64,000 bases of DNA from Pantoea trifolii (GTDB lineage: Bacteria > Pseudomonadota > Gammaproteobacteria > Enterobacterales > Enterobacteriaceae): assembly GCF_024506435.1 (NCBI RefSeq), contig NZ_JANIET010000002.1, forward strand, positions 434,001-498,000, in the 5' to 3' direction. The notes under the pieces are model-generated. The model was not told the DNA's origin, made no database searches, and worked only from the letters and a program-made list of their open reading frames with translations. Both the position numbers and the translations under genes were made by a program. How positions within the stretch are numbered: the first letter of the stretch is position 1; each line of letters opens with the position of its first letter. Positions 1-7,790 of this stretch are shown here, piece after piece.

Positions 1-95
1 AGAAATCGGGAGAAGGCGAACATATGGGGGTGCTCTCTTTTTTGCAACGCATCATGCGAATTAAACAGATGGACGCTTACACAAGGGCAAAATAA
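1..95 (+). CDS. Possible 3' end of an upstream gene (partial)
   Basis: An open frame runs from the left edge (frame beginning at base 3) to a TAA at 93-95, giving about 30 residues ending in MDAYTRAK. It lies directly before the reductase gene with a 72-base gap. It could be the C-terminus of the previous operon member, where an oxygenase component would be expected, but no motif is visible and the frame is short enough to be chance. I cannot name it. Confidence 0.3.
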   Translation, partial: KSGEGEHMGVLSFLQRIMRIKQMDAYTRAK

Positions 96-167
96 TAATC
101 GCTGCCATGATAAAAACAAGGGTTTGCGCGGCCTCGCAGCCGACGACATCCCTGCTCAGGCAGAAAG

Positions 168-1115
168 ATGATGAAATCCAATTCTCTCGCCGTCACCGTT
201 ATCGCAAAGCAGTTCAACGGTGCAGGCAATGTATCATTGACGCTGGCGAGTCGCAGCGGGCAGCCGCTGCCCGCCTTCACGCCGGGGGCGCATATTGATG
301 TACTTATTCCCGACGGCGGCAAACGCCAGTATTCACTCTGCTCTGCGCCAGCCGATCATTATGAAATCTGCGTGCGTCTGGATCTGCGTTCAACCGGCGG
401 ATCGCGCTGGCTGCACAACGAGCTGACAGTCGGCGATGAATTACAGATTTCCGCCCCGCGCAACCACTTCCCGCTGCCACAGGCGCCGCGCACGCTACTG
501 TTTGCCGCCGGTATCGGTTTGACGCCGCTGTTGGTGATGGCCGAAACGCTGGCCGCGCGTCAGGCGGATTTCACCCTGCACCTTTACCTGAAACGCGCCG
601 ACGAGCTGGCTTTCAGCCCACGCCTGAGCAAACTCGGCGCTCGCGTCGTCATTCACTACAGCAGCGAAGGCGATAGCCTTCGTCAGCGCGTTCCCGACGA
701 TCTCACCCAGCCAGAGAACGCGGCGTTAGTGTTCTGCGGTCCGGTAGGCTTTATGGATCATCTGCAGCAGCTCGCGTTTCAATTCGGCTGGGCGGAAGCA
801 CAGTTGCACAGCGAGCGCTTCCAACCCAAAACGACGGTGACGGCGGGCGGTGCGTTCGAGGTGGAGATCGCCTCCTCCGGCGCACGCTTTGCCGTGGGCG
901 CGCAACAAACTATCGCTGAAGTGCTTGAGAATGCAGGACTCGAATTACCGCTTTCCTGCGAGCAAGGTATGTGTGGTTCCTGTATCACCGGCGTACTGGC
1001 AGGCGAACCGGATCACCGCGATGAGGTGCTGAGTAAGCAAGAGCGTGCCGCCAATAATTGCATCGTATTGTGCTGCTCGCGCGCCCATTCTCCGCTGCTG
1101 GTACTGGATCTATGA
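168..1115 (+). CDS. PDR/VanB-type flavin 2Fe-2S oxidoreductase (dioxygenase reductase)
   Basis: This is an electron-transfer component that takes electrons from NAD(P)H through a flavin to a plant-type 2Fe-2S centre and hands them to a Rieske-type mono- or dioxygenase. Visible elements in order are the flavin-binding RQYSL motif near residue 53, the nucleotide-binding stretch GIGLTP near 115-120, and a C-terminal ferredoxin domain with CEQGMCGSC near 264-272 plus a later Cys near 302. This order (flavin, NAD, ferredoxin) and the 315-residue length are typical of the phthalate dioxygenase reductase family. Starts at 168 or 171 (ATGATG) are equally possible. The stop overlaps the next start (ATGA), so they are translationally coupled. 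No oxygenase lies downstream; it is presumably left of the window. Confidence 0.88.
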   Translation: MMKSNSLAVTVIAKQFNGAGNVSLTLASRSGQPLPAFTPGAHIDVLIPDGGKRQYSLCSAPADHYEICVRLDLRSTGGSRWLHNELTVGDELQISAPRNHFPLPQAPRTLLFAAGIGLTPLLVMAETLAARQADFTLHLYLKRADELAFSPRLSKLGARVVIHYSSEGDSLRQRVPDDLTQPENAALVFCGPVGFMDHLQQLAFQFGWAEAQLHSERFQPKTTVTAGGAFEVEIASSGARFAVGAQQTIAEVLENAGLELPLSCEQGMCGSCITGVLAGEPDHRDEVLSKQERAANNCIVLCCSRAHSPLLVLDL

Positions 1116-2311
1116 GCGGCTATGCGGGTGCGACCGGCGCACGTTTACCCCGCTGGCTGCTGCCAGAAAACTGGCCTGAAACGAGTAATCAACCGCAGCT
1201 GGCGACCTTACATTTCCACGCCGCAGGCCTGCAATTCGAACCCGACAGCGCAGCAGCACCCGCTGATTATCTGCCGCTTAACGGCGCGCTGGTGCTACCC
1301 GCGTTTATCGAGCCGCACGCGCATCTGGATAAAACTTTCACTATCCAGCGCAGCCCGGCGCAACAGCCTGGTTTGCTGGCAGCGATTGCCGCCATGCATC
1401 AGGACCGCGCGCACTGGAACGCCGAGGATTTACAGCAGCGCGCCAGCCAGGCGCTGCGCTGGGCGGTGGACGCCGGGGTTGGTTTGCTGCGCACCCACAT
1501 CGACTGGTTCTCTATCGATGCACCGTTAGCGTGGCAAGTGATTGGCGACTTGCACCATCCGCTGTGCAGCATCGAGCGCGTGGCCCTCGCGCCACTCACC
1601 TTTTTCGCCGATGCCAGCGATGCGCAGCATATCGCTGCGCAGGTCGCGACCAGCGGTCCCGGCGCGCTGTTAGGCGGTTTTATTCACAGCAGCAACTGGG
1701 ATGCGCAGGCGTTTCAGCATCTGATGCAGGCCGCCGAACTGTGGCAGCTGGATATCGATCTGCATATTGATGAAGAACTTCACGTTGAGGCGCAGGGATT
1801 ACGCTGGCTGGCGCACTATTTGCAGCAGCATCCGTTTAGCGGTGCCATCACCTGTAGCCACAGCTGTGCGCTGTCGCAGCAGGACGATGCGGAACAGATT
1901 CTGGCCGTGCTGGCGCAGCACAATGTGACGTTGATTGCGCTGCCGCTCACCAACCTGCTGCTGCAGGATGCGGTGCCCGGCCGCACGCCGCGTCTGCGCG
2001 GGTTAACGCTGGTGAAAGAGGCGCAGGCACTTGGCATTCCGCTGCTGCTCGGCGCTGATAACGTGCAGGACGCGTTCTGCCCGTTTGGCAGTTACGACCC
2101 GCTCGATACGCTGTTTAGCGGTTTGCTAAGCCTGCAACTGGGCGCGCCATTTGATCGGGCCTCGGCGCTGATCTGCCAACGCCGCGCGCTGCTGGCCAAT
2201 GATTTAGTGGTTTTTCCGCATGCCGATGTGGCGAGCTGGCCGTTGCGTCAACGTCAGCGCTATCGGCTGAAAATGGGTGTGCGTTATGGAGAAACAACAG
2301 ATGGCGCTTGA
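1112..2311 (+). CDS. Amidohydrolase, cytosine deaminase (CodA)-like
   Basis: A metal-dependent hydrolase of the amidohydrolase superfamily, probably acting on a cyclic amide or amidine. Signatures are PHAHLDK (metal histidines near residues 69 and 71), LHIDEE near 219 (the CodA HxxE region), TCSHSC near 248 and GADNVQDAFCPFG near 314 (metal Asp). The last matches the CodA-type layout better than dihydroorotase or hydantoinase. The chosen ATG overlaps the previous stop as ATGA; a TTG at 1058 would lengthen it, but there is no reason to prefer it. About 399 residues, close to the family size. The substrate is unknown. The neighbouring RidA and creatininase-type genes support degradation of a nitrogen heterocycle. 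Confidence 0.82.
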   Translation: MSGYAGATGARLPRWLLPENWPETSNQPQLATLHFHAAGLQFEPDSAAAPADYLPLNGALVLPAFIEPHAHLDKTFTIQRSPAQQPGLLAAIAAMHQDRAHWNAEDLQQRASQALRWAVDAGVGLLRTHIDWFSIDAPLAWQVIGDLHHPLCSIERVALAPLTFFADASDAQHIAAQVATSGPGALLGGFIHSSNWDAQAFQHLMQAAELWQLDIDLHIDEELHVEAQGLRWLAHYLQQHPFSGAITCSHSCALSQQDDAEQILAVLAQHNVTLIALPLTNLLLQDAVPGRTPRLRGLTLVKEAQALGIPLLLGADNVQDAFCPFGSYDPLDTLFSGLLSLQLGAPFDRASALICQRRALLANDLVVFPHADVASWPLRQRQRYRLKMGVRYGETTDGA

Positions 2312-2756
2312 TGCAGGAGCGGGACAACCGCTGGCGAAATATGCCGCGTGGCGACGCGCGGGCGACTTCATTTTCCTCTCCGGCATTATTCCGGTGAACC
2401 CGCAAACCGCCACCATTGTGCGCGGCTATGACGACATTCCCGCTGCGGCACAACAACTGCTTGGCCGCACCGGCGAGTTCTCCACCGACATTAAAGAGGG
2501 GCCGATTCTGGCGCAGAGCTGGTACGTGCTGGAGAGCATCCGCACCACCATCGAAAGCGCCGGCGGTCAGATGAGCGATGTCTTCAAACTGGTGCAGTAC
2601 TTCCGCAACCTCGACCATTTTCCCCATTACAGCCGGGTGCGTAAGCAATTTTTCCCCGATGCGCCGCCGGTTTCCACCGTGGTGCAGGTCAGCGAATTGC
2701 TGCCTAGTCCGGACGTCTTAATTGAAGTTGAAGCCACGGCGTGGTTGCCGCAATAA
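2301..2756 (+). CDS. RidA/YjgF family imine deaminase-like protein
   Basis: A small protein of the Rid family, members of which hydrolyse reactive enamine/imine intermediates or serve as ring-cleavage partners (for example RutC in pyrimidine breakdown). It shows the family's GDFIFLSGIIPVNP start, a central SDVFKLVQYFRN helix region and the C-terminal LIEVEATAWLP strand. Possible starts are GTG 2277, ATG 2286 and ATG 2301. ATG 2301 has a GGAG about 9 bases upstream and is preferred, so the gene overlaps the end of the amidohydrolase by 11 bases. Translational coupling within the operon is likely. It probably clears an unstable aminoacrylate- or imine-type product of the hydrolases beside it. 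Confidence 0.8.
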   Translation: MALDAGAGQPLAKYAAWRRAGDFIFLSGIIPVNPQTATIVRGYDDIPAAAQQLLGRTGEFSTDIKEGPILAQSWYVLESIRTTIESAGGQMSDVFKLVQYFRNLDHFPHYSRVRKQFFPDAPPVSTVVQVSELLPSPDVLIEVEATAWLPQ

Positions 2757-2770
2757 CACGAGGAGTTGAA

Positions 2771-3649
2771 ATGTTGCATGGTTATATTCCGGCAAACCGC
2801 TTTTTGCCGTACCTGAGCTGGACCGACATCGCCACGCTGGAAAATAAAGCCAACACGGTGATTGTGTTACCGACCGGCGCGATTGAGCAGCACGGCCCGC
2901 ATCTGCCGTGTGCGGTGGATAGCGTGATCTCCTCCGGCGTGGTCGGCCATGCGCTGGCGCGCTTACCTGCAGCGATCCCCGCTTACGCCATCCCGCCGAT
3001 CACCTACGGTAAATCGGATGAGCACCTGCATTTTCCCGGTACGCTGACGCTCACCGGCGAAACTTTGCTGCACACCATTCTGGAGATTGGCGAATCACTT
3101 TATCGCGCTGGTTTCCGCAAATTCCTGATGGTTAACGGCCACGGTGGCCAGCCGCAACCGTTGCAGATGGCGGCGCGCGAACTGCGTCTGCGTCACGGCG
3201 ACATGATCATCATCATGCAAGACACTTTCAAAGTGCCGAACTGCGCTGAAAGCTTTATGGATGACAAAGAGCGGCAGATGGCGATGCACGCGGGACATGC
3301 GGAAACTGCGCTGATGCTGGCGCTCGCGCCCGATACCGTCCAAATGGACAAAGCCGTTGCCAACTATCCGCCAGAATTCCCCTGCCCGACGCTATCGACC
3401 AACAAACCGATGGCAGCGTGGGCATCCTACGATTTCGGTCCAAGCGGCGTGATTGGCGATCCTTTGCCGTCTACGCCCGAGCAAGGCGCAGCGATCCTCG
3501 ATTCGCTGGCAGAAAGCTGGGCGCAGGTGATCACCGAAGTGCATCAGATGACGTGGGTAACGCGCGCCGAACCGGCGTGGGGCACCGGCCAGTGGCAAGG
3601 CAAAGTATTAGATCACAACGACGCAGCCGCCTTTTTAACACCTCGCTAG
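2771..3649 (+). CDS. Creatininase-family amidohydrolase
   Basis: A metal-dependent amidase of the creatininase family (creatininase, FAPy deformylase and related cyclic-amide hydrolases). Diagnostic motifs are PTGAIEQHGPHLP near residues 34-46 (Glu and His metal ligands), VNGHGGQ near 121-127 and HAGHAETALM near 173-182. The frame stays open to 2741, but ATG 2771 follows an AGGAG at 2760-2764 and is the likely start; the length of 292 residues fits. It sits between the rid gene and the importer, consistent with a ring-opening step. True creatinine activity is not implied, because no creatinase or sarcosine oxidase is present. Confidence 0.85.
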   Translation: MLHGYIPANRFLPYLSWTDIATLENKANTVIVLPTGAIEQHGPHLPCAVDSVISSGVVGHALARLPAAIPAYAIPPITYGKSDEHLHFPGTLTLTGETLLHTILEIGESLYRAGFRKFLMVNGHGGQPQPLQMAARELRLRHGDMIIIMQDTFKVPNCAESFMDDKERQMAMHAGHAETALMLALAPDTVQMDKAVANYPPEFPCPTLSTNKPMAAWASYDFGPSGVIGDPLPSTPEQGAAILDSLAESWAQVITEVHQMTWVTRAEPAWGTGQWQGKVLDHNDAAAFLTPR

Positions 3650-3658
3650 GGAATAACG

Positions 3659-4630
3659 ATGAAAAAAACATTGAGCACTGTGGCCGCGCTTGCGCTGGCA
3701 CTCTCGGCCCCGAGCATGGCGGCGGAGAAATTCACCTTTATGACCAACTGGTATGCGCAGGCCGAACATGGCGGTTTCTACCAGGCGCAGGCGCAGAATC
3801 TCTATCGCGATGCCGGCCTCGACGTCACCATCAAGATGGGCGGTCCGCAGGTGCATACCATGCAGCTGATGGCGGCCGGTCAGGCCGACTGCATCATCAG
3901 CGATAACATGCAGGCGCTGGAAATCTGGCAGCAAGGCGTTGAAGCGATGCCGGTTGCCACTACCTTCCAGCACTCAGCGATTGCCTTTCTCACTCATCCG
4001 GATGTGAAAAATCAGGCCGATTTGCAGGGCAAAACCTTCCTGCTGGCAGCAGAAGCTTACACCTCATATTGGCCGTGGGCGCAGAGCGCGCTGAACCTGA
4101 AAAATGCCCGCGTGCGGCCTTACACTTTCAGCATTCAGCCATTCCTCGCCGATAAAAATCTGGTGCAGCAAGGCTACATCACCTCCGAACCGTTTGCGGT
4201 GCAGAAAGCCAATGCGCAGGCCAATGTCTATCCGATCAGCGATTGGGGCTATCCGCCGTACGGCAACAGCATCGTTTGCATGAAATCGACCATTGAGAAA
4301 CGTCCGGCAGCGGTGGCGGCGTTTGTGAAGGCATCGATGCAGGGCTGGAAAAACTATTTGCAGGATCCGAGTGCGGGCAACGTGCTGATCAAGAAAGAGA
4401 ATCCGCAGATGAGCGATGAACAGATCGCCTTCGGCATCGCGCAGATGAAGAAATACCAGATGCTGACCGGCGGCGATGCGCAAACCGGCGGCATCGGCAT
4501 CATGACCGAAGCGCGCCTCAAGCAAACCTGGCAGCTGCTGGTCGATACCAAGCTGATCGATCCCGCTAAAGTGCCGTTTGACGGCAGCTACACGCTTAAA
4601 TTCATTCAAGACGTCAAGGTTCTGCCATGA
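3659..4630 (+). CDS. ABC importer substrate-binding protein, NMT1/THI5-SsuA type
   Basis: A periplasmic binding protein with a cleavable signal peptide (MKKTLSTVAALALALSAPSMA, cut near residue 22). The mature part FTFMTNWYAQAEHGGFYQAQ is characteristic of the NMT1/THI5-like group that binds hydroxymethylpyrimidine precursors, riboflavin, sulfonates or related small rings. Residues such as GGPQVHTMQL and TSYWPWAQ line the usual ligand region. Start is ATG 3659, 9 bases after the previous stop. The mature protein is rich in Met, unlike the binding proteins in the sulfur clusters further right. It overlaps the ATPase gene by ATGA at 4627-4630, making one transport unit with the next two genes. 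Confidence 0.88.
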   Translation: MKKTLSTVAALALALSAPSMAAEKFTFMTNWYAQAEHGGFYQAQAQNLYRDAGLDVTIKMGGPQVHTMQLMAAGQADCIISDNMQALEIWQQGVEAMPVATTFQHSAIAFLTHPDVKNQADLQGKTFLLAAEAYTSYWPWAQSALNLKNARVRPYTFSIQPFLADKNLVQQGYITSEPFAVQKANAQANVYPISDWGYPPYGNSIVCMKSTIEKRPAAVAAFVKASMQGWKNYLQDPSAGNVLIKKENPQMSDEQIAFGIAQMKKYQMLTGGDAQTGGIGIMTEARLKQTWQLLVDTKLIDPAKVPFDGSYTLKFIQDVKVLP

Positions 4631-5460
4631 ATACAGCCAGCCATCTGACGCTGCTGCATCCCGATGCGCAAGCGGTGCCGCGTTCTGCGGCGCCACCGGC
4701 GATTGAGGTGCTATCAGCGGAAAAAATCTATCCCAATGGCACGCGCGCACTGCTGCCGGTCGATCTCACTATCCGTCAGGGCGAATTTGTCTCGCTGCTC
4801 GGCCCGTCCGGCTGCGGCAAAAGCACCTTGCTGAAAATGATCGCCGGACTGATTGAGCCCACCGATGGCAAGTTGATGCTGTTTCGCCGCGATCGGCGGG
4901 AAAATCAACGCGATCTGCCGCTGTCGTTTGTATTTCAGGAAGCAACGTTGATGCCGTGGAGCAACGTGCACAAAAACGTGCGTCTGCCGCTCGATTTGGC
5001 GGGCGTGCCGCGTGCGGAAGCGGACACCCGCGTGCGCGAAATCCTTGAGCTGGTCGGCCTCGGCCAGTTTGGTCACGTGTTGCCGCGCGAGCTTTCTGGT
5101 GGCATGCAGATGCGCGTATCCATTGCGCGCGGCCTGGTCACGCGCCCGAAAGTGCTGCTGATGGATGAGCCGTTTGGCGCGCTGGATGAAATCACCCGCA
5201 ACAAGCTGGACAGCGATCTGCTTGATTTGTGGCAGGAGCAGAAGCTGACGGTGGTGTTTGTCACCCACTCGATTCAGGAAGCGGTATTCCTTTCGCAGCG
5301 CGTGATCATGATGGCGGCTCGCCCCGGACGCGTGGTGGATGACATTCGCATTGAAACGGCGTTGCCGCGCGACGATGAGTTCCGCGTCAGCCAGGATTTC
5401 ACGCACTATGCGCAACAGCTACAACGCGGCCTGTTGGCGGCCAGCAAGGAGAGTCAATGA
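4627..5460 (+). CDS. ABC importer ATPase, SsuB/TauB type
   Basis: The cytosolic nucleotide-binding subunit of the importer. It shows Walker A GPSGCGKST near residues 58-66, Q-loop region FVFQEATLMPW near 100, ABC signature LSGGMQMR near 157-164, Walker B KVLLMDEPFGALDE near 175-188 and switch His in FVTHSIQEA near 210. Those forms are typical of the nitrate/sulfonate/taurine group. The extra N-terminal 25 residues are poorly conserved, but the ATGA overlap with the preceding gene supports this start. It overlaps the permease start at 5457-5460 in the same way. Confidence 0.9.
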   Translation: MNTASHLTLLHPDAQAVPRSAAPPAIEVLSAEKIYPNGTRALLPVDLTIRQGEFVSLLGPSGCGKSTLLKMIAGLIEPTDGKLMLFRRDRRENQRDLPLSFVFQEATLMPWSNVHKNVRLPLDLAGVPRAEADTRVREILELVGLGQFGHVLPRELSGGMQMRVSIARGLVTRPKVLLMDEPFGALDEITRNKLDSDLLDLWQEQKLTVVFVTHSIQEAVFLSQRVIMMAARPGRVVDDIRIETALPRDDEFRVSQDFTHYAQQLQRGLLAASKESQ

Positions 5461-6257
5461 TGAAACCGTTAGCGAGCCATCGGCAATTTCAGCAGTGGCT
5501 GTTCCCCGCCATCGTCGCAGTCGCCATGCTGCTGTTGTGGCAGTTTCTGGTCACCACCTTCAAGGTGCCGGTGTTTCTGGTGCCGTCGCCGTTAGTGGTG
5601 GCACAAAGTCTGGTGCAGAACTTCCCAACGCTGTTTATGTCGTTGCTCTACACGCTGAAAATCACCGTGATTTCCTTCGCGGTAGCGATTGTCATCGGCT
5701 CGATTGTGGCGTTTCTGCTGGTGCAAAATCGCTTCATTGAAACCGCCCTTTTTCCCTACATCGTGTTCCTGCAGGTGACGCCAATTGTCGCCATCGCGCC
5801 GTTGATCATCATCTGGGTGAAAGACACCACGCTGTCGCTGGTGGTGTGTGCCACTTTGATGGCGGTCTTTCCAATCATTTCCAATACCACACAAGGATTG
5901 CGTAGCGTGTCGCCCGGATTGCTGAGCTACTTCCGCCTCAATCACGCATCGCGCATGCAGATTCTGCTGCGCCTGCGTATTCCCTCGGCGCTGCCGTACT
6001 TCTTCGGCGCGCTGCGCATCTCCAGTGGCTTGTCGCTGATTGGCGCAGTGGTGGCAGAGTTTGTCGCCGGCACCGGCGGCACCGATACCGGGCTGGCATA
6101 CCAGATTTTGCAGGCCGGTTATCAGCTCAATATCCCGCTGATGTTCGCCGCGCTGCTGCTGATTTCACTGGCCGGTTTTCTGCTGTTCGCGCTGATGTCG
6201 TGGCTGACGCGCCGCGTGCTGGCGGCGTGGCATGAGAGTGAATTAAGCCCCAGCTGA
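5457..6257 (+). CDS. ABC importer permease, SsuC/TauC type
   Basis: An inner-membrane permease with about six hydrophobic segments and the cytoplasmic coupling-helix (EAA) region SRMQILLRLRIPSALPYFFGAL near residues 170-190, shown here only by its ends (SRMQ... to ...FGAL). It completes the binding protein-ATPase-permease set. Starts at 5457 or 5460 (ATGATG) cannot be separated. A REP-type inverted pair follows immediately and separates it from the FAD-linked oxidase, which probably reduces read-through without ending the operon. Confidence 0.88.
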   Translation: MMKPLASHRQFQQWLFPAIVAVAMLLLWQFLVTTFKVPVFLVPSPLVVAQSLVQNFPTLFMSLLYTLKITVISFAVAIVIGSIVAFLLVQNRFIETALFPYIVFLQVTPIVAIAPLIIIWVKDTTLSLVVCATLMAVFPIISNTTQGLRSVSPGLLSYFRLNHASRMQILLRLRIPSALPYFFGALRISSGLSLIGAVVAEFVAGTGGTDTGLAYQILQAGYQLNIPLMFAALLLISLAGFLLFALMSWLTRRVLAAWHESELSPS

Positions 6258-6260
6258 CGT

Positions 6261-6317
6261 GTAGGGTCGCCATTCATGGCGACCTTCTTACCAGGTCGCC
6301 ATGAATGGCGACCCTAC
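6261..6317. repeat. REP-like inverted pair (BIME type)
   Basis: Two 24-base copies of the dispersed hairpin repeat face each other: GTAGGGTCGCCAT... at 6261-6284 and its exact reverse complement at 6294-6317, separated by 9 bases. Each copy is itself a hairpin (GGTCGCCAT, 2-base loop, ATGGCGACC). The element lies between the permease and the oxidase gene and may act as a transcription attenuator or mRNA stabiliser. Confidence 0.85.
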
Positions 6318-6346
6318 GGAACCCTCTTTTACCACAGGAAATAAAC

Positions 6347-7735
6347 ATGTCTGATTCTGATCGCCAGTCTGCACTGGCGGCGCTGGTCGCGGCGTTGCCT
6401 GAACTTGACTGGATTAAAGAAGCGCCGAAGGTCAAACGTCTGTCGCGCGATTTCCACTGGTTCAGCCCGGTACTGAAACCGCAGCTGGAAGAGAAGTTTG
6501 CCGAGCTAGCGGTGCGTCCGCGTGATGAGCAGGAGCTGGCGCTGATCGTCGCGGCCTGCACGAAACAGCGCGTGCCGCTCAATCTGCGCGGCGGCGGCAC
6601 CGGCAATTACGGGCAGCTGATTCCGCTGCACGGCGGATTGATGGTCGATATGACGCGCCTTAACGCGGTGACCGCCGTCGGCCACGGCACGGTGCGTGCG
6701 CAGGCGGGTATTCGGCTCGGCGATCTGGAAGCGCATACGCGTCCACTTGGCTGGGAGCTGCGCTGCATGCCCTCCACCTGGAAAGTGGCGACGCTTGGCG
6801 GTCTGTTTGGCGGCGGATTTGGCGGCGTGGGCTCCATCAATTACGGTCCGCTGGCCGCGCCGGGCAATGTGTTGTCGGTGCGGCTGATGACCATGGAAGA
6901 GACGCCGCGCATTATCACCCTGCAAGCGCCGGATGCGCTGCTGCTGCATCACGCGTACGGCAGCAATGGCATCGTGCTGGAGATTGAACTGGCGCTGGCA
7001 CCGCGCCACGACTGGATCGAACGTCTCGACACTTTCAACGACTTCCCTACGGCGATGGCCTTTGCCGATGCGCTGGCCCGTTCGCCGGGCATGGTGAAGC
7101 GCCAAATCGCCGTGTTCGCCGCGCCGGTGCTTGATTACTTCAGCGATCTGGCCGATGCCGATGTGGCGGGCAAACATGGGGTGATTTCCGTGGTGGGCAG
7201 CGAAAGCGACGGGCTGTTACCTGCGCTGCTGAGCCAGCATGCGGGCCGCAATGCGCTGCATTTTGCCGCAGGGGAAAATAGCGGGCATTCGCTGATTGAA
7301 TATTGCTGGAATCACACCACGCTGCAGGCGCTGAAAATCGATAAGACGCTAACTTACCTGCAAACTGCTTACACGACGGATAACTATTTGCAGCAGGCGT
7401 TAACGCTGGAAGCGCAATTATCCGATGAGGTGATGTCGCACATTGAATTCTTACGCGATATGAACGGCAGCATTACCTGTAGCGGTTTACAGCTGGTGCG
7501 TTATCAGGACGAAGATCGCCTCAACGCGATTATGGCTACTTACCGCACGAATGGCGTGAATATTAATAATCCACATGTGATTCATATTGAAGATGGCAAA
7601 CAGGGCATGGTGCGTGCTGATGTGGTGGCGATGAAACGCGCCTGTGATCCCCACAATTTATTAAATCCCGGCAAATTGCGCGGCTGGGAAGTACGCGATA
7701 CGTTGCCGGATGTGCATATCCCTGGCGTCAATTAA
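6347..7735 (+). CDS. FAD-linked oxidase (GlcD/FAD_binding_4 type)
   Basis: A flavoprotein of the vanillyl-alcohol-oxidase/PCMH family. The N-terminal FAD domain carries the nucleotide-binding loop RGGGTGNYGQ near residues 83-92 and the GGLFGGGFGGVGS segment near 147-160. The C-terminus ends with NPHVIHIEDG and CDPHNLLNPGKLRGW, the typical end of glycolate-oxidase-like enzymes. The chosen start is ATG 6347; the upstream extension to 6305 is REP sequence. About 462 residues. It is last in the catabolic operon, 90 bases after the permease, and ends just before a strong terminator. It likely oxidises a hydroxy- or cyclic intermediate of the pathway. The substrate is unknown. Confidence 0.82.
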   Translation: MSDSDRQSALAALVAALPELDWIKEAPKVKRLSRDFHWFSPVLKPQLEEKFAELAVRPRDEQELALIVAACTKQRVPLNLRGGGTGNYGQLIPLHGGLMVDMTRLNAVTAVGHGTVRAQAGIRLGDLEAHTRPLGWELRCMPSTWKVATLGGLFGGGFGGVGSINYGPLAAPGNVLSVRLMTMEETPRIITLQAPDALLLHHAYGSNGIVLEIELALAPRHDWIERLDTFNDFPTAMAFADALARSPGMVKRQIAVFAAPVLDYFSDLADADVAGKHGVISVVGSESDGLLPALLSQHAGRNALHFAAGENSGHSLIEYCWNHTTLQALKIDKTLTYLQTAYTTDNYLQQALTLEAQLSDEVMSHIEFLRDMNGSITCSGLQLVRYQDEDRLNAIMATYRTNGVNINNPHVIHIEDGKQGMVRADVVAMKRACDPHNLLNPGKLRGWEVRDTLPDVHIPGVN

Positions 7736-7755
7736 CCACGTAGATTTTATTATTG

Positions 7756-7785
7756 TCGAGCCAGCAACCTCGATTGCTGGCTCGA
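7756..7785. terminator. Bidirectional intrinsic terminator
   Basis: A perfect 12-bp stem (TCGAGCCAGCAA at 7756-7767 with its complement at 7774-7785) closes a 6-base loop. T-rich bases lie to the left (for the minus-strand gene) and AT-rich bases to the right. It sits between the convergent ends of the FAD oxidase and the beta-helix gene and can end both transcripts. Confidence 0.8.
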
Positions 7786-7790
7786 TAAAA

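Noticed and set aside
1112..2311. The cytosine-deaminase-like amidohydrolase as the missing deaminase of the HAM1-SIR2 pair
   Set aside because: It is 40 kb away in a catabolic operon and resembles CodA, not the adenosine deaminase of Kongming. There is no reason to connect them.
6305..6346. Extended N-terminus of the FAD-linked oxidase
   Set aside because: It starts inside a REP copy; the conserved domain begins after ATG 6347.
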